Shown here piece by piece: positions 24,990 through 33,485 of a DNA stretch of 64,000 bases. Source of the DNA: an uncultured Eubacteriales bacterium (GTDB lineage Bacteria > Bacillota > Clostridia > Oscillospirales > Acutalibacteraceae); NCBI GenBank assembly GCA_900540235.1, contig UQEY01000005.1, positions 1 through 64,000 on the forward strand, given 5' to 3'. The position numbers and the translations under genes were made by a program. The first letter of the stretch is position 1. Every line of letters starts with the position of its first letter. The notes beneath the pieces are model-generated. The model did not search any database and was not told where the DNA came from. It saw nothing but the letters and a program-made list of their open reading frames with translations.

Positions 24990-25613
24990 TTATAACTTTT
25001 CAACATCAATTTCTGCTATTTTTTCCATAAATTGTTTTGGCGAAATTATGTTTTCAAAATTGAAATATTCGTCCATATTCATATTAAAATTATTGATATA
25101 AACCGGAACTTTTTCATACTCAAGGTCGATATGAAGCCTTTGAGCATCTTCGGCTATAATTTTTGGGTCTGATGTGGTTGCATCATAATATTTTGTTACA
25201 ACGCTTTCGTGATTTCTTACATATTCAAGAATAATGTTCCTGTTTGACTTTGAAATGCTGACATATTTATTGTCTTCTTTTGAAAGGGCTAAAGCCATTG
25301 GCATTTGAGCAACAGCTTTGCAAGTTCCGGAATTCACAAAAAATTCGTTGATAAAAATAGATTCAAGCTTGCTTGTATCATCGGGAACGATAATGGCAAA
25401 TATATATTTTGAAAGTTTTTTGCCGTAAAGCGTTTTCATAAATTCTTTGAAATAATATTGACACTCGGCAATTTTTTCGGCAAATTGGTGGTAAAAAGGA
25501 ATGTTTGGAATGTCGGACAAAGCCGGCATATTAAAAGTTTTAAACTCATCGCTTTCCTTGTCTTTAACCAAAATATTTTCATTAGTAATAATCATAGGAA
25601 TTGTTTTAGCCAA
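24990..25613 (-). CDS. Hypothetical protein (207 aa)
   Basis: The soluble product begins AKTIPMIITNENILVKDKES and has alternating strand/helix patterning throughout, no signal peptide and no membrane segment. Segments such as FAIIVPDDTSKLESIFINEFFVNSG and KNRNIILEYV-like strands hint at an actin/ASKHA-type or Rossmann-like fold, but no catalytic motif is clear. GGAGGTG lies seven bases before the TTG start at 25613. No family is recognised. Confidence 0.75.
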   Translation of the reverse strand: MAKTIPMIITNENILVKDKESDEFKTFNMPALSDIPNIPFYHQFAEKIAECQYYFKEFMKTLYGKKLSKYIFAIIVPDDTSKLESIFINEFFVNSGTCKAVAQMPMALALSKEDNKYVSISKSNRNIILEYVRNHESVVTKYYDATTSDPKIIAEDAQRLHIDLEYEKVPVYINNFNMNMDEYFNFENIISPKQFMEKIAEIDVEKL

Positions 25614-25752
25614 AAAATCACCTCCGCTATCAGTATTTTACTACAAGTGTCGTTTCAAATCAATAAATTTTAATTTTTTAAAAAAATATAGTGAAAATTT
25701 TATTTATATATGATACAATGTTTATATCGAATTAGTGAAAGGAGAATAAATA

Positions 25753-27153
25753 ATGGCTGATTCAGATGAATTAGATGAAATATTAAACGAAATTAAAAAT
25801 ATTAACACACCTAATAATGACAGAAAAAAGGCTGAAGCAAGCACTCCGACCCCTCAGTTTAAGCACGAAGTTGAAGAAGTCGGCAGGCTTGACGACAAAA
25901 AAAAGGAAGATAAAGAAGATAAGGGCGTAAGTTTTGACGAATTTACAAACTTTAATTCTGCCGAAAAAAACGATACTCCTAAAGTGGTAAGAGAGGAAGC
26001 AAAAATGCCTACGCAAAAGAGAGAACCTAAAAAGAGCAAAAATAACAAGCCGATTATTATCGCAGTTGCAGTAATAGTTGTTATTGCAATTATTGTCGGC
26101 ATCGTTTTTGCAGTTAAGGGTAAAGGTGACAAGAAGCCTGAAACAACGAGCGATCCTGCATCTGTTTCTCAGCAGGAAACAACAGCAGCTCCTGTTAAAC
26201 TTCCTAAAACCAACCCGCTTACAGGTTCAAGCGACTTTAACGAAAGTGCAGTCGGTAAAAGACCTGTTGCGTGCGTAGTTGAAAACTCTGTTTCAGCAAG
26301 ACCTCAGTGGGGTATTGCGGATGATAAGAACCCGCCTGACATTATTGTTGAGGGCGAAGTTGAAGGCGGCGAAACAAGAATGCTTTGGATGTATGCCGAC
26401 TACACTGCTGTTCCGTCACAAATAGGTCCTATGAGAAGTGCAAGACCTCCATACATCAAGTTTTCTGAGATGTTTGACGCAATTTTCCTCCATTGGGGAC
26501 AGAGCCAAACCAAGAAAGGCACTGCATATATCGGCGCTAACACTGTATTTAGGAAAGACAATGTTGACCATATTAACCAAATGACTTACGGCGGCAAGGT
26601 TACGCTCTTTGGCAGAGATTCATCAAGAAATGTTTCAACCGAGCATACAGGCGTTATGTACGGTGACAAGATTGCTGCTGCCATTGAGGGCGAAGGTTTT
26701 AGAACCGACGCAGACCAGAGCAAGTATACAAAGTTCAATTTTGCTGATGAAGAATCAACCGTTAGTGACACTCAGTGTGATTCACTCGGTCTTACTTTCT
26801 CAAGCAGAACCGCTACAAGAGATTGGACATATAATTCTGACGATAAAATGTATCACTGCAACGACTATCAAACAGATGTTGCGAGAAAGAATCTTCTCGT
26901 TCTCTTTGACGAAACGGAATATGTTTCAAAAGCCAACTACAAAAACAGCGGTTCGGCTGAAGTTTATTGCAATTACTTGCTTTCGGGCGGCAAGGGTAAA
27001 CTTGCTACCGACGGTACTGTTGTTGACATTAACTGGACGGTAAACAACGGCGTTCTTGAAATTAAGGATACAAACGGTAACGATGTTAACTTTAATGTAG
27101 GTACAACTTGGATTGGCTACGCTTCATCAAATAACGGCGGTTCGGTTAAATAA
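25753..27153 (+). CDS. DUF3048-domain membrane-anchored protein (YerB-like)
   Basis: The 466-residue product has a polar cytoplasmic N-terminus (about 1-95), a transmembrane helix (about 100-122), a Thr/Ser-rich linker and a DUF3048 domain: NPLTGSSDF, RPVACVVENSVSARPQWGI, PDIIVEGEVEGGETRMLWMY, IGPMRSARPPYIKF, then DUF3048_C. YerB-like proteins are secreted or membrane-bound and of unknown function. It differs from YerB in having a transmembrane anchor rather than a lipobox. Own terminator follows. Confidence 0.88.
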   Translation: MADSDELDEILNEIKNINTPNNDRKKAEASTPTPQFKHEVEEVGRLDDKKKEDKEDKGVSFDEFTNFNSAEKNDTPKVVREEAKMPTQKREPKKSKNNKPIIIAVAVIVVIAIIVGIVFAVKGKGDKKPETTSDPASVSQQETTAAPVKLPKTNPLTGSSDFNESAVGKRPVACVVENSVSARPQWGIADDKNPPDIIVEGEVEGGETRMLWMYADYTAVPSQIGPMRSARPPYIKFSEMFDAIFLHWGQSQTKKGTAYIGANTVFRKDNVDHINQMTYGGKVTLFGRDSSRNVSTEHTGVMYGDKIAAAIEGEGFRTDADQSKYTKFNFADEESTVSDTQCDSLGLTFSSRTATRDWTYNSDDKMYHCNDYQTDVARKNLLVLFDETEYVSKANYKNSGSAEVYCNYLLSGGKGKLATDGTVVDINWTVNNGVLEIKDTNGNDVNFNVGTTWIGYASSNNGGSVK

Positions 27154-27173
27154 AAATAAATATAATGTATATA

Positions 27174-27204
27174 AAAAAGAGCACTGCGAAAGCGGTGCTC
27201 TTTT
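27174..27204. terminator. Terminator after the DUF3048 gene
   Basis: GAGCACTGC-GAAA-GCGGTGCTC stem between A and T runs, stable GNRA loop; usable by the convergent lipase-like gene too. Confidence 0.9.
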
Positions 27205-27233
27205 GTTATGTTTGAAGTTTAAAAAAGTAAAGT

Positions 27234-28160
27234 TTATAGTTTACTTATCATCCAGTCTGCCAAATCTTTATAAACCGTTTCTTTATCAAGCTCGTTGAGA
27301 ATTTCGTGACGGTCATTTGGATAAAGTTTCAGCGAAGTGTCAACGATTTTTGCGCTTTCATATTTGAAAAGCAGTTTTTCACAAGCTTTTTTGCCGCCGA
27401 CCGGGTCAACCTCGCCGGATGTGATAAGAATAGGAAGCGATTTTACTATTCCCTGCGCATTTTTGTTAATTGCAAGAGAATGAATAATTTTAAAGAAATC
27501 ATTATATGCCCTTGCGGTAAAACGAAAGCCGCAAAGCCTGTCGGCAACATAATCGTCAACTACTTTTTCGTCACGGGAAAGCCAGTCGTCGGGTGTTCTG
27601 TTTGGCGCAAAAGGTTTGTTGTTTGAGCCGAGAGTTAAGTCTTCAAGCATTTTGCTTCTGTACTTTTCACCCTTGGACTTGCATATAATGTTTGAAACGG
27701 TCATACCTATTTTTGAAGCGATATCCGCAATGAACCCCGTGCCCATTACGATTGCGCCGTTAAGTTTGTCACTGTATTCGGTTATAAACTGCCTTACGAA
27801 AAATGACCCCATACTGTGGCCCAAAATGAAAACAGGCACGCCCTGCCACTTATCTTTCGCAAAAAGCAAAACGGAATATAAATCTTTAATAACGATTTTG
27901 TCGCCGTTATTTGATGCGAAAAAACCTAAATCGTTGTCACTTTTTACGCTTTTACCGTGACCCAAATGGTCGTTTCCGATTACCGCAAATCCGTTTTGGG
28001 TAAGGAATGAAGCGAAACCGTTATACCTCTCAACATATTCGCTCATTCCGTGAACAATTTGAAGAACTGCTCTCGGATATTCTTTGTCAGGTTCCCAAAT
28101 AACGGTGTGAAGTTTGTTTTTACCGTCAGCCGACGGAATAAATACCTCCGATTTTTTCAT
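27234..28160 (-). CDS. Alpha/beta hydrolase, monoacylglycerol lipase-like
   Basis: The 308-residue Hydrolase_4 protein shows VIGNDHLGHGKS (oxyanion/HG region), the nucleophile Ser in ILGHSMGSFFVRQF, the acid in ITSGEVDPVG and the His in YPNDRHEILNELD. There is no signal peptide, so it acts in the cytoplasm, probably on lysophospholipids or monoacylglycerols. It faces left away from serC. Confidence 0.9.
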   Translation of the reverse strand: MKKSEVFIPSADGKNKLHTVIWEPDKEYPRAVLQIVHGMSEYVERYNGFASFLTQNGFAVIGNDHLGHGKSVKSDNDLGFFASNNGDKIVIKDLYSVLLFAKDKWQGVPVFILGHSMGSFFVRQFITEYSDKLNGAIVMGTGFIADIASKIGMTVSNIICKSKGEKYRSKMLEDLTLGSNNKPFAPNRTPDDWLSRDEKVVDDYVADRLCGFRFTARAYNDFFKIIHSLAINKNAQGIVKSLPILITSGEVDPVGGKKACEKLLFKYESAKIVDTSLKLYPNDRHEILNELDKETVYKDLADWMISKL

Positions 28161-28430
28161 AATATGTACCCCTCTTTTAGCGGTTGATTTTGTTTTGTAG
28201 GTTTAAGTATCTCTTGTATTCCTAAAAATATGTACAGCTATACAAATGTATTATAACACACGATATATAACTTTTCAATAATCATATATATGATATGACA
28301 TAGAACTATACAACTGTGCCAAACTGTCGAAAATTGTGGCTATAAGTTCACAAAATAATTATATATTATCACAATATTGACAAAAATATAACAAACTGTT
28401 GTATATATTAACGAAAATTGCAATTAAACA

Positions 28431-28458
28431 TTGACAAAAAGATAAACAACAGTATAAT
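28431..28458 (+). promoter_or_regulatory. Proximal serC promoter
   Basis: TTGACA (28431-28436), 16-base spacer, TATAAT (28453-28458): both hexamers are consensus. Transcription would begin around 28465, leaving a leader of about 115 bases. Confidence 0.8.
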
Positions 28459-28492
28459 AGTAACTACGATTTGATAATCATAAAATATTATA

Positions 28493-28555
28493 GGCTGTTG
28501 GATACGGCAGGAGTAAGTTCTTGCTGTGCAAAATTAATTTGTTTTGCCAACAGTC
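28493..28555 (+). promoter_or_regulatory. Structured serC leader RNA, three-way junction
   Basis: P1 pairs GGCTGTTG (28493-28500) with CAACAGTC (28548-28555). Inside it, P2 pairs CGGCAGGA (28505-28512) with TCTTGCTG (28519-28526) and P3 pairs GCAAAA (28528-28533) with TTTTGC (28542-28547). The three helices close a compact junction ahead of the serC ribosome site. It has no terminator T-run, and I recognise no known riboswitch class. Confidence 0.55.
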
Positions 28556-28580
28556 TAATACAAGAGAGGAAAATATAATT

Positions 28581-29666
28581 ATGGCAAGAGTTTATAATTT
28601 TAGCGCAGGTCCTTCAACACTTCCTGAAAAGGTGTTAAAGCAGGCAGCAGACGAAATGCTCGACTATCAGGGCAGCGGTCAATCTGTAATGGAGATGAGC
28701 CACCGTTCAAAAGTATTTGACAAGATTATTAAGGATGCAGAGGCTCTTATGCGTGAGCTTTACAATATTCCTGACAACTACAAGGTGTTGTTTCTTCAGG
28801 GCGGTGCTTCCGCTCAGTTTTCGGCAATTCCGCTCAACTTTATGAACGGCAGCGGCAAGGCTGATTACATTATTACCGGTCAGTGGGCAAAGAAAGCGTT
28901 TGCAGAGGCAAAGAAGTACGGTGATGTTGTTGAAGCTGCTTCTTCTGCCGACAAAACATTTACATACATTCCTAAGACTAAGCCGGAAGATTTCCGTGAA
29001 GACGCAGACTATGTATATATTTGTATGAATAACACAATTTACGGTACTGTTTATAAAGAACTTCCGCCGGTTGGCGACAAGGTTCTTATTGCCGATGTTT
29101 CATCTTGCGCCCTTTCCGAACCGCTTGATATCAGCAAGTTCGGTATGGTTTACTTTGGTGCGCAGAAGAATGTTGCTCCTGCAGGTCTTGTTGTTGCAAT
29201 TATTCGTGAGGACCTTTTGGGCAATGCAAGGGATATTACCCCTGTTATGATGAACTACAAAGTTCAGGCTGACGCAGATTCGCTTTATAATACTCCTCCT
29301 TGCTGGACTATTTATATCTGCAAGCTCGTTCTTGAATGGATAAAGAACGATATCGGCGGTCTTGAGAAGATGAAAGAAAGAAACGAAAAGAAAGCCGCTG
29401 TTCTTTATAACTTCCTTGACAACTCTGAGCTTTTCAGGGGTACAGTTGTTGCTGAGGATAGGTCGCTTATGAATGTTCCATTCGTTATCGGTAACGATGA
29501 ACTTGAAAAGAAATTTATCGCACAAGCTGAAGCAAACGGTTTTGTTAACCTCAAAGGTCACAGAACAGTCGGCGGCATGAGAGCTTCTATCTACAATGCT
29601 ATGCCTATTGAGGGTGTTGAAAAGCTTGTTGAATTTATGGCTAAGTTTGAGGAGGAAAACAAATAA
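28581..29666 (+). CDS. serC: Phosphoserine aminotransferase
   Basis: The 361-residue product begins MARVYNFSAGPSTLPEKVL, the standard SerC start, with the PLP-binding Lys in YFGAQKNVAPAG and TPPCWTIYI further on. It makes 3-phosphoserine from 3-phosphohydroxypyruvate. The ATG at 28581 follows GAGAGG; an upstream in-frame codon at 28521 falls within the leader hairpins. It overlaps serA by one base. Confidence 0.96.
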   Translation: MARVYNFSAGPSTLPEKVLKQAADEMLDYQGSGQSVMEMSHRSKVFDKIIKDAEALMRELYNIPDNYKVLFLQGGASAQFSAIPLNFMNGSGKADYIITGQWAKKAFAEAKKYGDVVEAASSADKTFTYIPKTKPEDFREDADYVYICMNNTIYGTVYKELPPVGDKVLIADVSSCALSEPLDISKFGMVYFGAQKNVAPAGLVVAIIREDLLGNARDITPVMMNYKVQADADSLYNTPPCWTIYICKLVLEWIKNDIGGLEKMKERNEKKAAVLYNFLDNSELFRGTVVAEDRSLMNVPFVIGNDELEKKFIAQAEANGFVNLKGHRTVGGMRASIYNAMPIEGVEKLVEFMAKFEEENK

Positions 29667-30826
29667 TGTTTACTGTTAAAACTCTTAATAAAATCTCAAA
29701 TGTAGGTCTTTCAAAATTTGACGAAGCTAAGTATACGCTTGACGATAACGCTCAGTCACCTGACGCAATTATGGTAAGAAGTGCCGCTATGCACGATATG
29801 GAAATGCCGCAGTCACTCCTTGCAATCGCAAGAGCCGGCGCAGGCGTTAACAATATTCCTATTCAAAAATGCACCGACCTCGGAATTGCAGTATTCAATA
29901 CTCCGGGCGCTAATGCAAACGCAGTTAAGGAACTTGTTATTTGCGGTCTTTTGCTTGCAAGCCGTAAGGTTACAAAGGCTATTGACTGGTGCAAAACAAT
30001 CAAAGACGAGGGCGACAATGTGGGCAAAACCGTTGAAAAAGGCAAGAGCGCTTTTGCAGGTCCTGAAATCAAGGGAAAAACACTTGCGGTTATCGGTCTT
30101 GGCGCTATCGGCAGACTTGTTGCAGAAGCAGCGGTTGACCTTGGTATGAATGTTATCGGTTACGACCCGTTTTTACCTGAGGGCGCAACTCTTAAAGCAG
30201 GTATTACCGTTAACAATAATCTTGACGAGATTTTTCCGGTTGCAGATTATATTACGCTTCATGTTCCGCTTACTCCTGACACTAAGCAGTTGATTTGCTC
30301 TGACTCAATCGACAAGATGAAGAACACAGTAAGAATTCTTAACTTTGCCCGTGGCGACCTTGCTGATTCTCAGGCTGTTGTTGCTGCTCTTGAAGAAGGA
30401 AAGATGGCAGCATATGTTACCGACTTTCCGTCGGCAGACATAATCGGAATTGACGGCGTTATTGCTATTCCTCACCTCGGCGCAAGCACACCTGAAAGTG
30501 AAGAAAACTGCGCATCAATGGGCGCAAGCGAGCTTATTGATTATCTTGAAAACGGTAATATTAAAAATTCGGTTAACCTCCCTGCTGTTTCAATGGCAAA
30601 GAGCGGCGTTTCAAGAATTACCGTTATTCATAAGAACCAGCCTAATATGATTGCAACAATTACAGATACTATCAGCCGTGACGGTATCAATATTGCTTCT
30701 TTTGAAGATAAAAACAGAGGCGAAATTGCATACTCGATTATTGATGTTGACTCAACTCCTGCGCAAAAAGTGCTTGACGATATTACAAATATTGACGGTG
30801 TTGTTAAAGTTAGGTCAATTTATTAA
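29666..30826 (+). CDS. serA: D-3-phosphoglycerate dehydrogenase
   Basis: The 386-residue product has the D-2-hydroxyacid dehydrogenase fold: VRSAAMHD, RAGAGVNNI, NAD site VIGLGAIGRLVAEAA, ARGDLADS, then the catalytic His in IAIPHLGASTPES, and a C-terminal ACT domain (about 315-386, ITVIHKNQPNMIATI) that may sense serine. It makes the SerC substrate. The TAATG overlap shows the pair is one operon, with the reaction order reversed relative to the gene order. Confidence 0.95.
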   Translation: MFTVKTLNKISNVGLSKFDEAKYTLDDNAQSPDAIMVRSAAMHDMEMPQSLLAIARAGAGVNNIPIQKCTDLGIAVFNTPGANANAVKELVICGLLLASRKVTKAIDWCKTIKDEGDNVGKTVEKGKSAFAGPEIKGKTLAVIGLGAIGRLVAEAAVDLGMNVIGYDPFLPEGATLKAGITVNNNLDEIFPVADYITLHVPLTPDTKQLICSDSIDKMKNTVRILNFARGDLADSQAVVAALEEGKMAAYVTDFPSADIIGIDGVIAIPHLGASTPESEENCASMGASELIDYLENGNIKNSVNLPAVSMAKSGVSRITVIHKNQPNMIATITDTISRDGINIASFEDKNRGEIAYSIIDVDSTPAQKVLDDITNIDGVVKVRSIY

Positions 30827-30847
30827 TTGAAAACAGGACAAAAAATT

Positions 30848-30880
30848 AAGGGAAACGCTCTCGTTGCGCTTCCCTTTTTT
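30848..30880 (+). terminator. Terminator of serCA
   Basis: AAGGGAA / TTCCCTT outer stem with inner CGC / GCG, followed by a T run. Confidence 0.88.
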
Positions 30881-30914
30881 GATGTTATTATACAAATTTT
30901 TATTTTTTGATTAT

Positions 30915-30960
30915 GTAGGGGTCGGCGTTCTTGACGACCCGTTAAACTGATTATATTTTA
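30915..30960. repeat. F3 repeat, copy 3
   Basis: TGTAGGGGTCGGCGTTCTTG then ACGACCCGTTAAACT, a copy of the 3' half of the composite repeats at 55-148 and 5286-5380. As there, it runs into the stop codon of a leftward gene (30958). Confidence 0.78.
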
Positions 30961-31584
30961 TTCACTTTTCATTTTTTGCGGTGCGGTGTCTACAACTTCA
31001 ATCTTGTTTGCACGCATCCAAAGTGACGGCGTGATGCGAAGCTGAAAACCGTAACCCGGGTCCATTTGCCAGTGAGACATAGGCGCTTCAGGCAAACCGT
31101 AGTAGGAAAGCAGCGTCATTAAAACGCCTGCGTGACCCACGATTGCAATATTTTGCGTTCCTGTTTTTATGCAGCCCTCAATAACTTTTTCAAAAGCAGC
31201 GCAAATACGCTGAGCAAATTCGGCATTGCTTTCACCGTAAGGCGTTTTTGCGTGAACTCCCCCGCCAAGCCATGCTTTGAAGTCTTCATTATCTTTTAAA
31301 TCTTCGGCAGTGCACTGCTCGAATTCGCCGAAGTTATATTCGATAAAATCGTCAATGGTGATTATGGTATTGTTAGGAAACATAATTTCTGCCGAATCTT
31401 TGCACCTTTTGAGCGGAGAAGAAAAAACTGCGTCAACCTGCGGATAATGGTACTTTGCCTTGATTGAATGAAGCTCGTTTATACTATCTGTAGTGAGTGG
31501 CAAATCTGTATGCCCAATATACTGTGCGTTTAAGTTCCCTTTTGTTATTCCGTGGCGGAAAAAATAAAGATTAAAAGATTTCAT
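30958..31584 (-). CDS. Histidine phosphatase superfamily protein
   Basis: The 208-residue product shows the phosphoglycerate-mutase-like core: FFRHGITKGNLNAQYIGHTDLPL (phosphohistidine RHG), the second Arg in FSSPLKRCKDSA, a Glu in EYNFGEFEQC and the second His in IAIVGHAGVLMTLL. It could be a cobalamin-pathway type or general phosphatase. Because serB is absent here and serCA lies next door (convergent), phosphoserine phosphatase is one possible role, but this is inference. AAAGGAG precedes the ATG. Confidence 0.85.
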   Translation of the reverse strand: MKSFNLYFFRHGITKGNLNAQYIGHTDLPLTTDSINELHSIKAKYHYPQVDAVFSSPLKRCKDSAEIMFPNNTIITIDDFIEYNFGEFEQCTAEDLKDNEDFKAWLGGGVHAKTPYGESNAEFAQRICAAFEKVIEGCIKTGTQNIAIVGHAGVLMTLLSYYGLPEAPMSHWQMDPGYGFQLRITPSLWMRANKIEVVDTAPQKMKSE

Positions 31585-31619
31585 TTTAAAATGCTCCTTT
31601 TTAAGCCAATAGTTACAAA

Positions 31620-31690
31620 ATATTACAAACAGGAAATCGCACTTTACAAACTGTAATACGGTGATATAATACTATTTGTAATAAATCGAG
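31620..31690 (+). promoter_or_regulatory. HTH-gene promoter with repeated TTACAAA motifs
   Basis: A -35 TTTACA (31644-31649) and -10 TATAAT (31666-31671) are spaced 16 bases apart. Several copies of TTACAAA or its complement TTTGTAA (within 31612-31684) flank and overlap them. They look like half-sites for the encoded regulator. Confidence 0.5.
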
Positions 31691-31699
31691 GTGTTAATT

Positions 31700-32356
31700 A
31701 TGAGTACAAAGAAAGAGGAAAAGAGAGAAGCGAGAGCCGACAAGGCGGAAAAAATTTCTAAATTTGCTTCAATTCTTTCTCAGCTTAGGAAAGAAAGAGG
31801 AATAAGCCAGAAAAAGGCGGCATCAGACCTTGGCATTTCTCAGGCTCTTTTAAGCCATTATGAAAAAGGAATAAGAGAATGCGGTCTTGATTTCGTCATT
31901 CGTTGCAGTGAATATTACGGTGTTACTACCGATTACCTTTTAGGTGTCAGCAACAACAGAAACGGTCTTGACATTGACGCACTTACGGACAAGGAAGAGG
32001 AAAACGGTGAGTTTTCAATCTTTACACTCGGCAAGGCTACAAAATATTTGCTCGACCTTGTTGCAACGGGCAGTGACGAGGGCGCACTCAAATATATTTC
32101 TGATTATTATACCCTTTGCGTTTATCGTGGCGCAATAACACTTGCGAAAGCCGGTATGCTTCCAAAGGAAATGTTCAGACTTGACTACACGCTTGGCCGT
32201 GAACTTGCCTCAGCCGCACTTTCGATTGAAGACGCAAGGTTTGTATTTATTGAAGATAAATCAAGAACAGGTTCCGACCTTAGCGAAAAGACTGCGCTTC
32301 ACAGCCTTATTGAAAAGGCGGAAGATATTATTTACAATACTTTTGTATTAGAATAA
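31700..32356 (+). CDS. XRE-family HTH transcriptional regulator
   Basis: The 218-residue product has a Lys/Glu-rich start, an HTH_3 domain (about 24-80: LSQLRKERGISQKKAASDLGISQALLSHYEKGIRECGLDFVIRCSEYYGVTTDYLLG) and a C-terminal helical region of unknown ligand. GAGGTG lies nine bases before the ATG at 31700. Its 3' end overlaps the convergent mtnN gene by nine bases. Autoregulation through the upstream TTACAAA repeats is plausible. Confidence 0.9.
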   Translation: MSTKKEEKREARADKAEKISKFASILSQLRKERGISQKKAASDLGISQALLSHYEKGIRECGLDFVIRCSEYYGVTTDYLLGVSNNRNGLDIDALTDKEEENGEFSIFTLGKATKYLLDLVATGSDEGALKYISDYYTLCVYRGAITLAKAGMLPKEMFRLDYTLGRELASAALSIEDARFVFIEDKSRTGSDLSEKTALHSLIEKAEDIIYNTFVLE

Positions 32357-33055
32357 AGAGTATTGATTTTTTTGAAGTTTAATAAATTCAAGTATAATCG
32401 CCGTGGAAATTTCTGCGGCGATTTTTTTAAATGTAGGGTAATCAAGTTGAGCGTTTTCGTTACCGCCGTCGCTGATTGAACGAAGAACGGCAAAAGGAAC
32501 ATTGTTTGCGGCACAGGTGTGACCTATTGCTCCGCCTTCCATTTCACCGCAAATTGCGCCGAATTCGGTTGAAATCATTTTTTTTAGCTCATTGTTTGCA
32601 ATGAAAGTGTCGCCGCTTGCTATTGTGCCACGATGAATTTTTTCGCCGTGATTAATGGCAATTCTTGCAAGCTGTTCGGAAATTTTGCCGTCGGTTTTAA
32701 CCTTAATAACATTAAGACCGTTGATAAAGCCTTTCGGTTCACCCAAAGCTGTTATGTCGATATCGTACTCGCAAACATCACTTGCGATAACAACATTTTT
32801 AATGATTACATCTTCACTAAGCGAACACGCAACGCCGACATTGATTATCATATCGATATCAAAATTGTCAATCATAGCCTGAGTGCAAAAAGCGGCGTTA
32901 ACCTTACCGGGCGAACATTTTGCAACGCAAACATTAACATCGTCAATAAAGCCGCAGACAAAATCAACGCCTGCAACAGTTGATAAAGCCTTGTTTTTTA
33001 CTTGAGCTTTGATGTTGTCAACCTCAGTGTCCATAGCACCGATAATACCAATCAT
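32348..33055 (-). CDS. mtnN: 5'-methylthioadenosine/S-adenosylhomocysteine nucleosidase
   Basis: The 235-residue product starts MIGIIGAMDTEVDNI, the usual MTAN beginning, and has VNVGVACSL, IASGDTFI, CGEMEGGAIGHTCAANNVPF and the catalytic Asp in LRSISDGG. It hydrolyses MTA and SAH to recycle methionine and autoinducer precursors. AAGGAG is seven bases before the ATG at 33055; the longer in-frame reading lacks a site. Confidence 0.94.
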   Translation of the reverse strand: MIGIIGAMDTEVDNIKAQVKNKALSTVAGVDFVCGFIDDVNVCVAKCSPGKVNAAFCTQAMIDNFDIDMIINVGVACSLSEDVIIKNVVIASDVCEYDIDITALGEPKGFINGLNVIKVKTDGKISEQLARIAINHGEKIHRGTIASGDTFIANNELKKMISTEFGAICGEMEGGAIGHTCAANNVPFAVLRSISDGGNENAQLDYPTFKKIAAEISTAIILEFIKLQKNQYSLF

Positions 33056-33173
33056 ATCTTTCTCCTTATATAAAAAACGATTTGTTTCTTGTATACTCGG
33101 TATTTTACTACCCAAGATATAGTGCTATTATAATATAATAATAAAATAAATACAAGAATAATTATTTTTTTGT

Positions 33174-33203
33174 TGACAAAAGCGCTAAAGCTAATATATA
33201 ATA
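33174..33203 (+). promoter_or_regulatory. Promoter of the rpmH operon
   Basis: TTGACA (33174-33179), 18 bases, TATAAT (33198-33203). The transcript would carry a leader of about 120 bases. Confidence 0.8.
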
Positions 33204-33215
33204 CTTACCGATATT

Positions 33216-33280
33216 GTGAAAAGTGTTTCTATCGCTAAAGCGGTATGAAAATTTCACACGCCTGTACTATACCGTACAGA
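33216..33280 (+). promoter_or_regulatory. Structured 5' leader of rpmH
   Basis: TGTGAAA (33216-33222) pairs with TTTCACA (33253-33259) around an inner CGCT-AA-AGCG hairpin (33234-33243); a second hairpin CTGTAC-TATACC-GTACAG follows (33263-33280). The paired arms suggest a folded leader ahead of the L34 gene; no known class is recognised. Confidence 0.45.
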
Positions 33281-33329
33281 GCTTAGGAAAATTAAGACGA
33301 GTTTGATTTTCAGAAATGGAGTGAAAAAA

Positions 33330-33464
33330 ATGAAGAGAACTTATCAGCCAAAGAAGAGACATGCACAGAAGGTACACGGCTTCAGAAAGAGAATGTCAAC
33401 TAAGAACGGTAGAAAGGTACTTGCTCGCCGTCGTGCAAAGGGCAGAAAGCAGCTTTCTTACTAA
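33330..33464 (+). CDS. rpmH: 50S ribosomal protein L34
   Basis: The 44-residue product reads MKRTYQPKKRHAQKVHGFRK and continues with MSTKNGRKVLARRRAKGRKQ, the full L34 sequence. ATGGAGTG provides the ribosome site. It is the first gene of the rpmH-rnpA-yidD-yidC-jag block. Confidence 0.97.
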   Translation: MKRTYQPKKRHAQKVHGFRKRMSTKNGRKVLARRRAKGRKQLSY

Positions 33465-33485
33465 TTACAGATTGGGTGTTATTAG

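Larger units (their letters stand above)
28161..28580. other. Long AT-rich intergenic region upstream of serC
   Basis: No gene is seen. It carries two tandem candidate promoters for serC (TTGACA-17-TGTATA at 28377-28405 and TTGACA-16-TATAAT at 28431-28458), then the structured leader at 28493-28555. Confidence 0.6.

Noticed and set aside
28493..28555. T-box leader before serC
   Set aside because: No specifier loop, no TGGNACC element and no terminator with T run.
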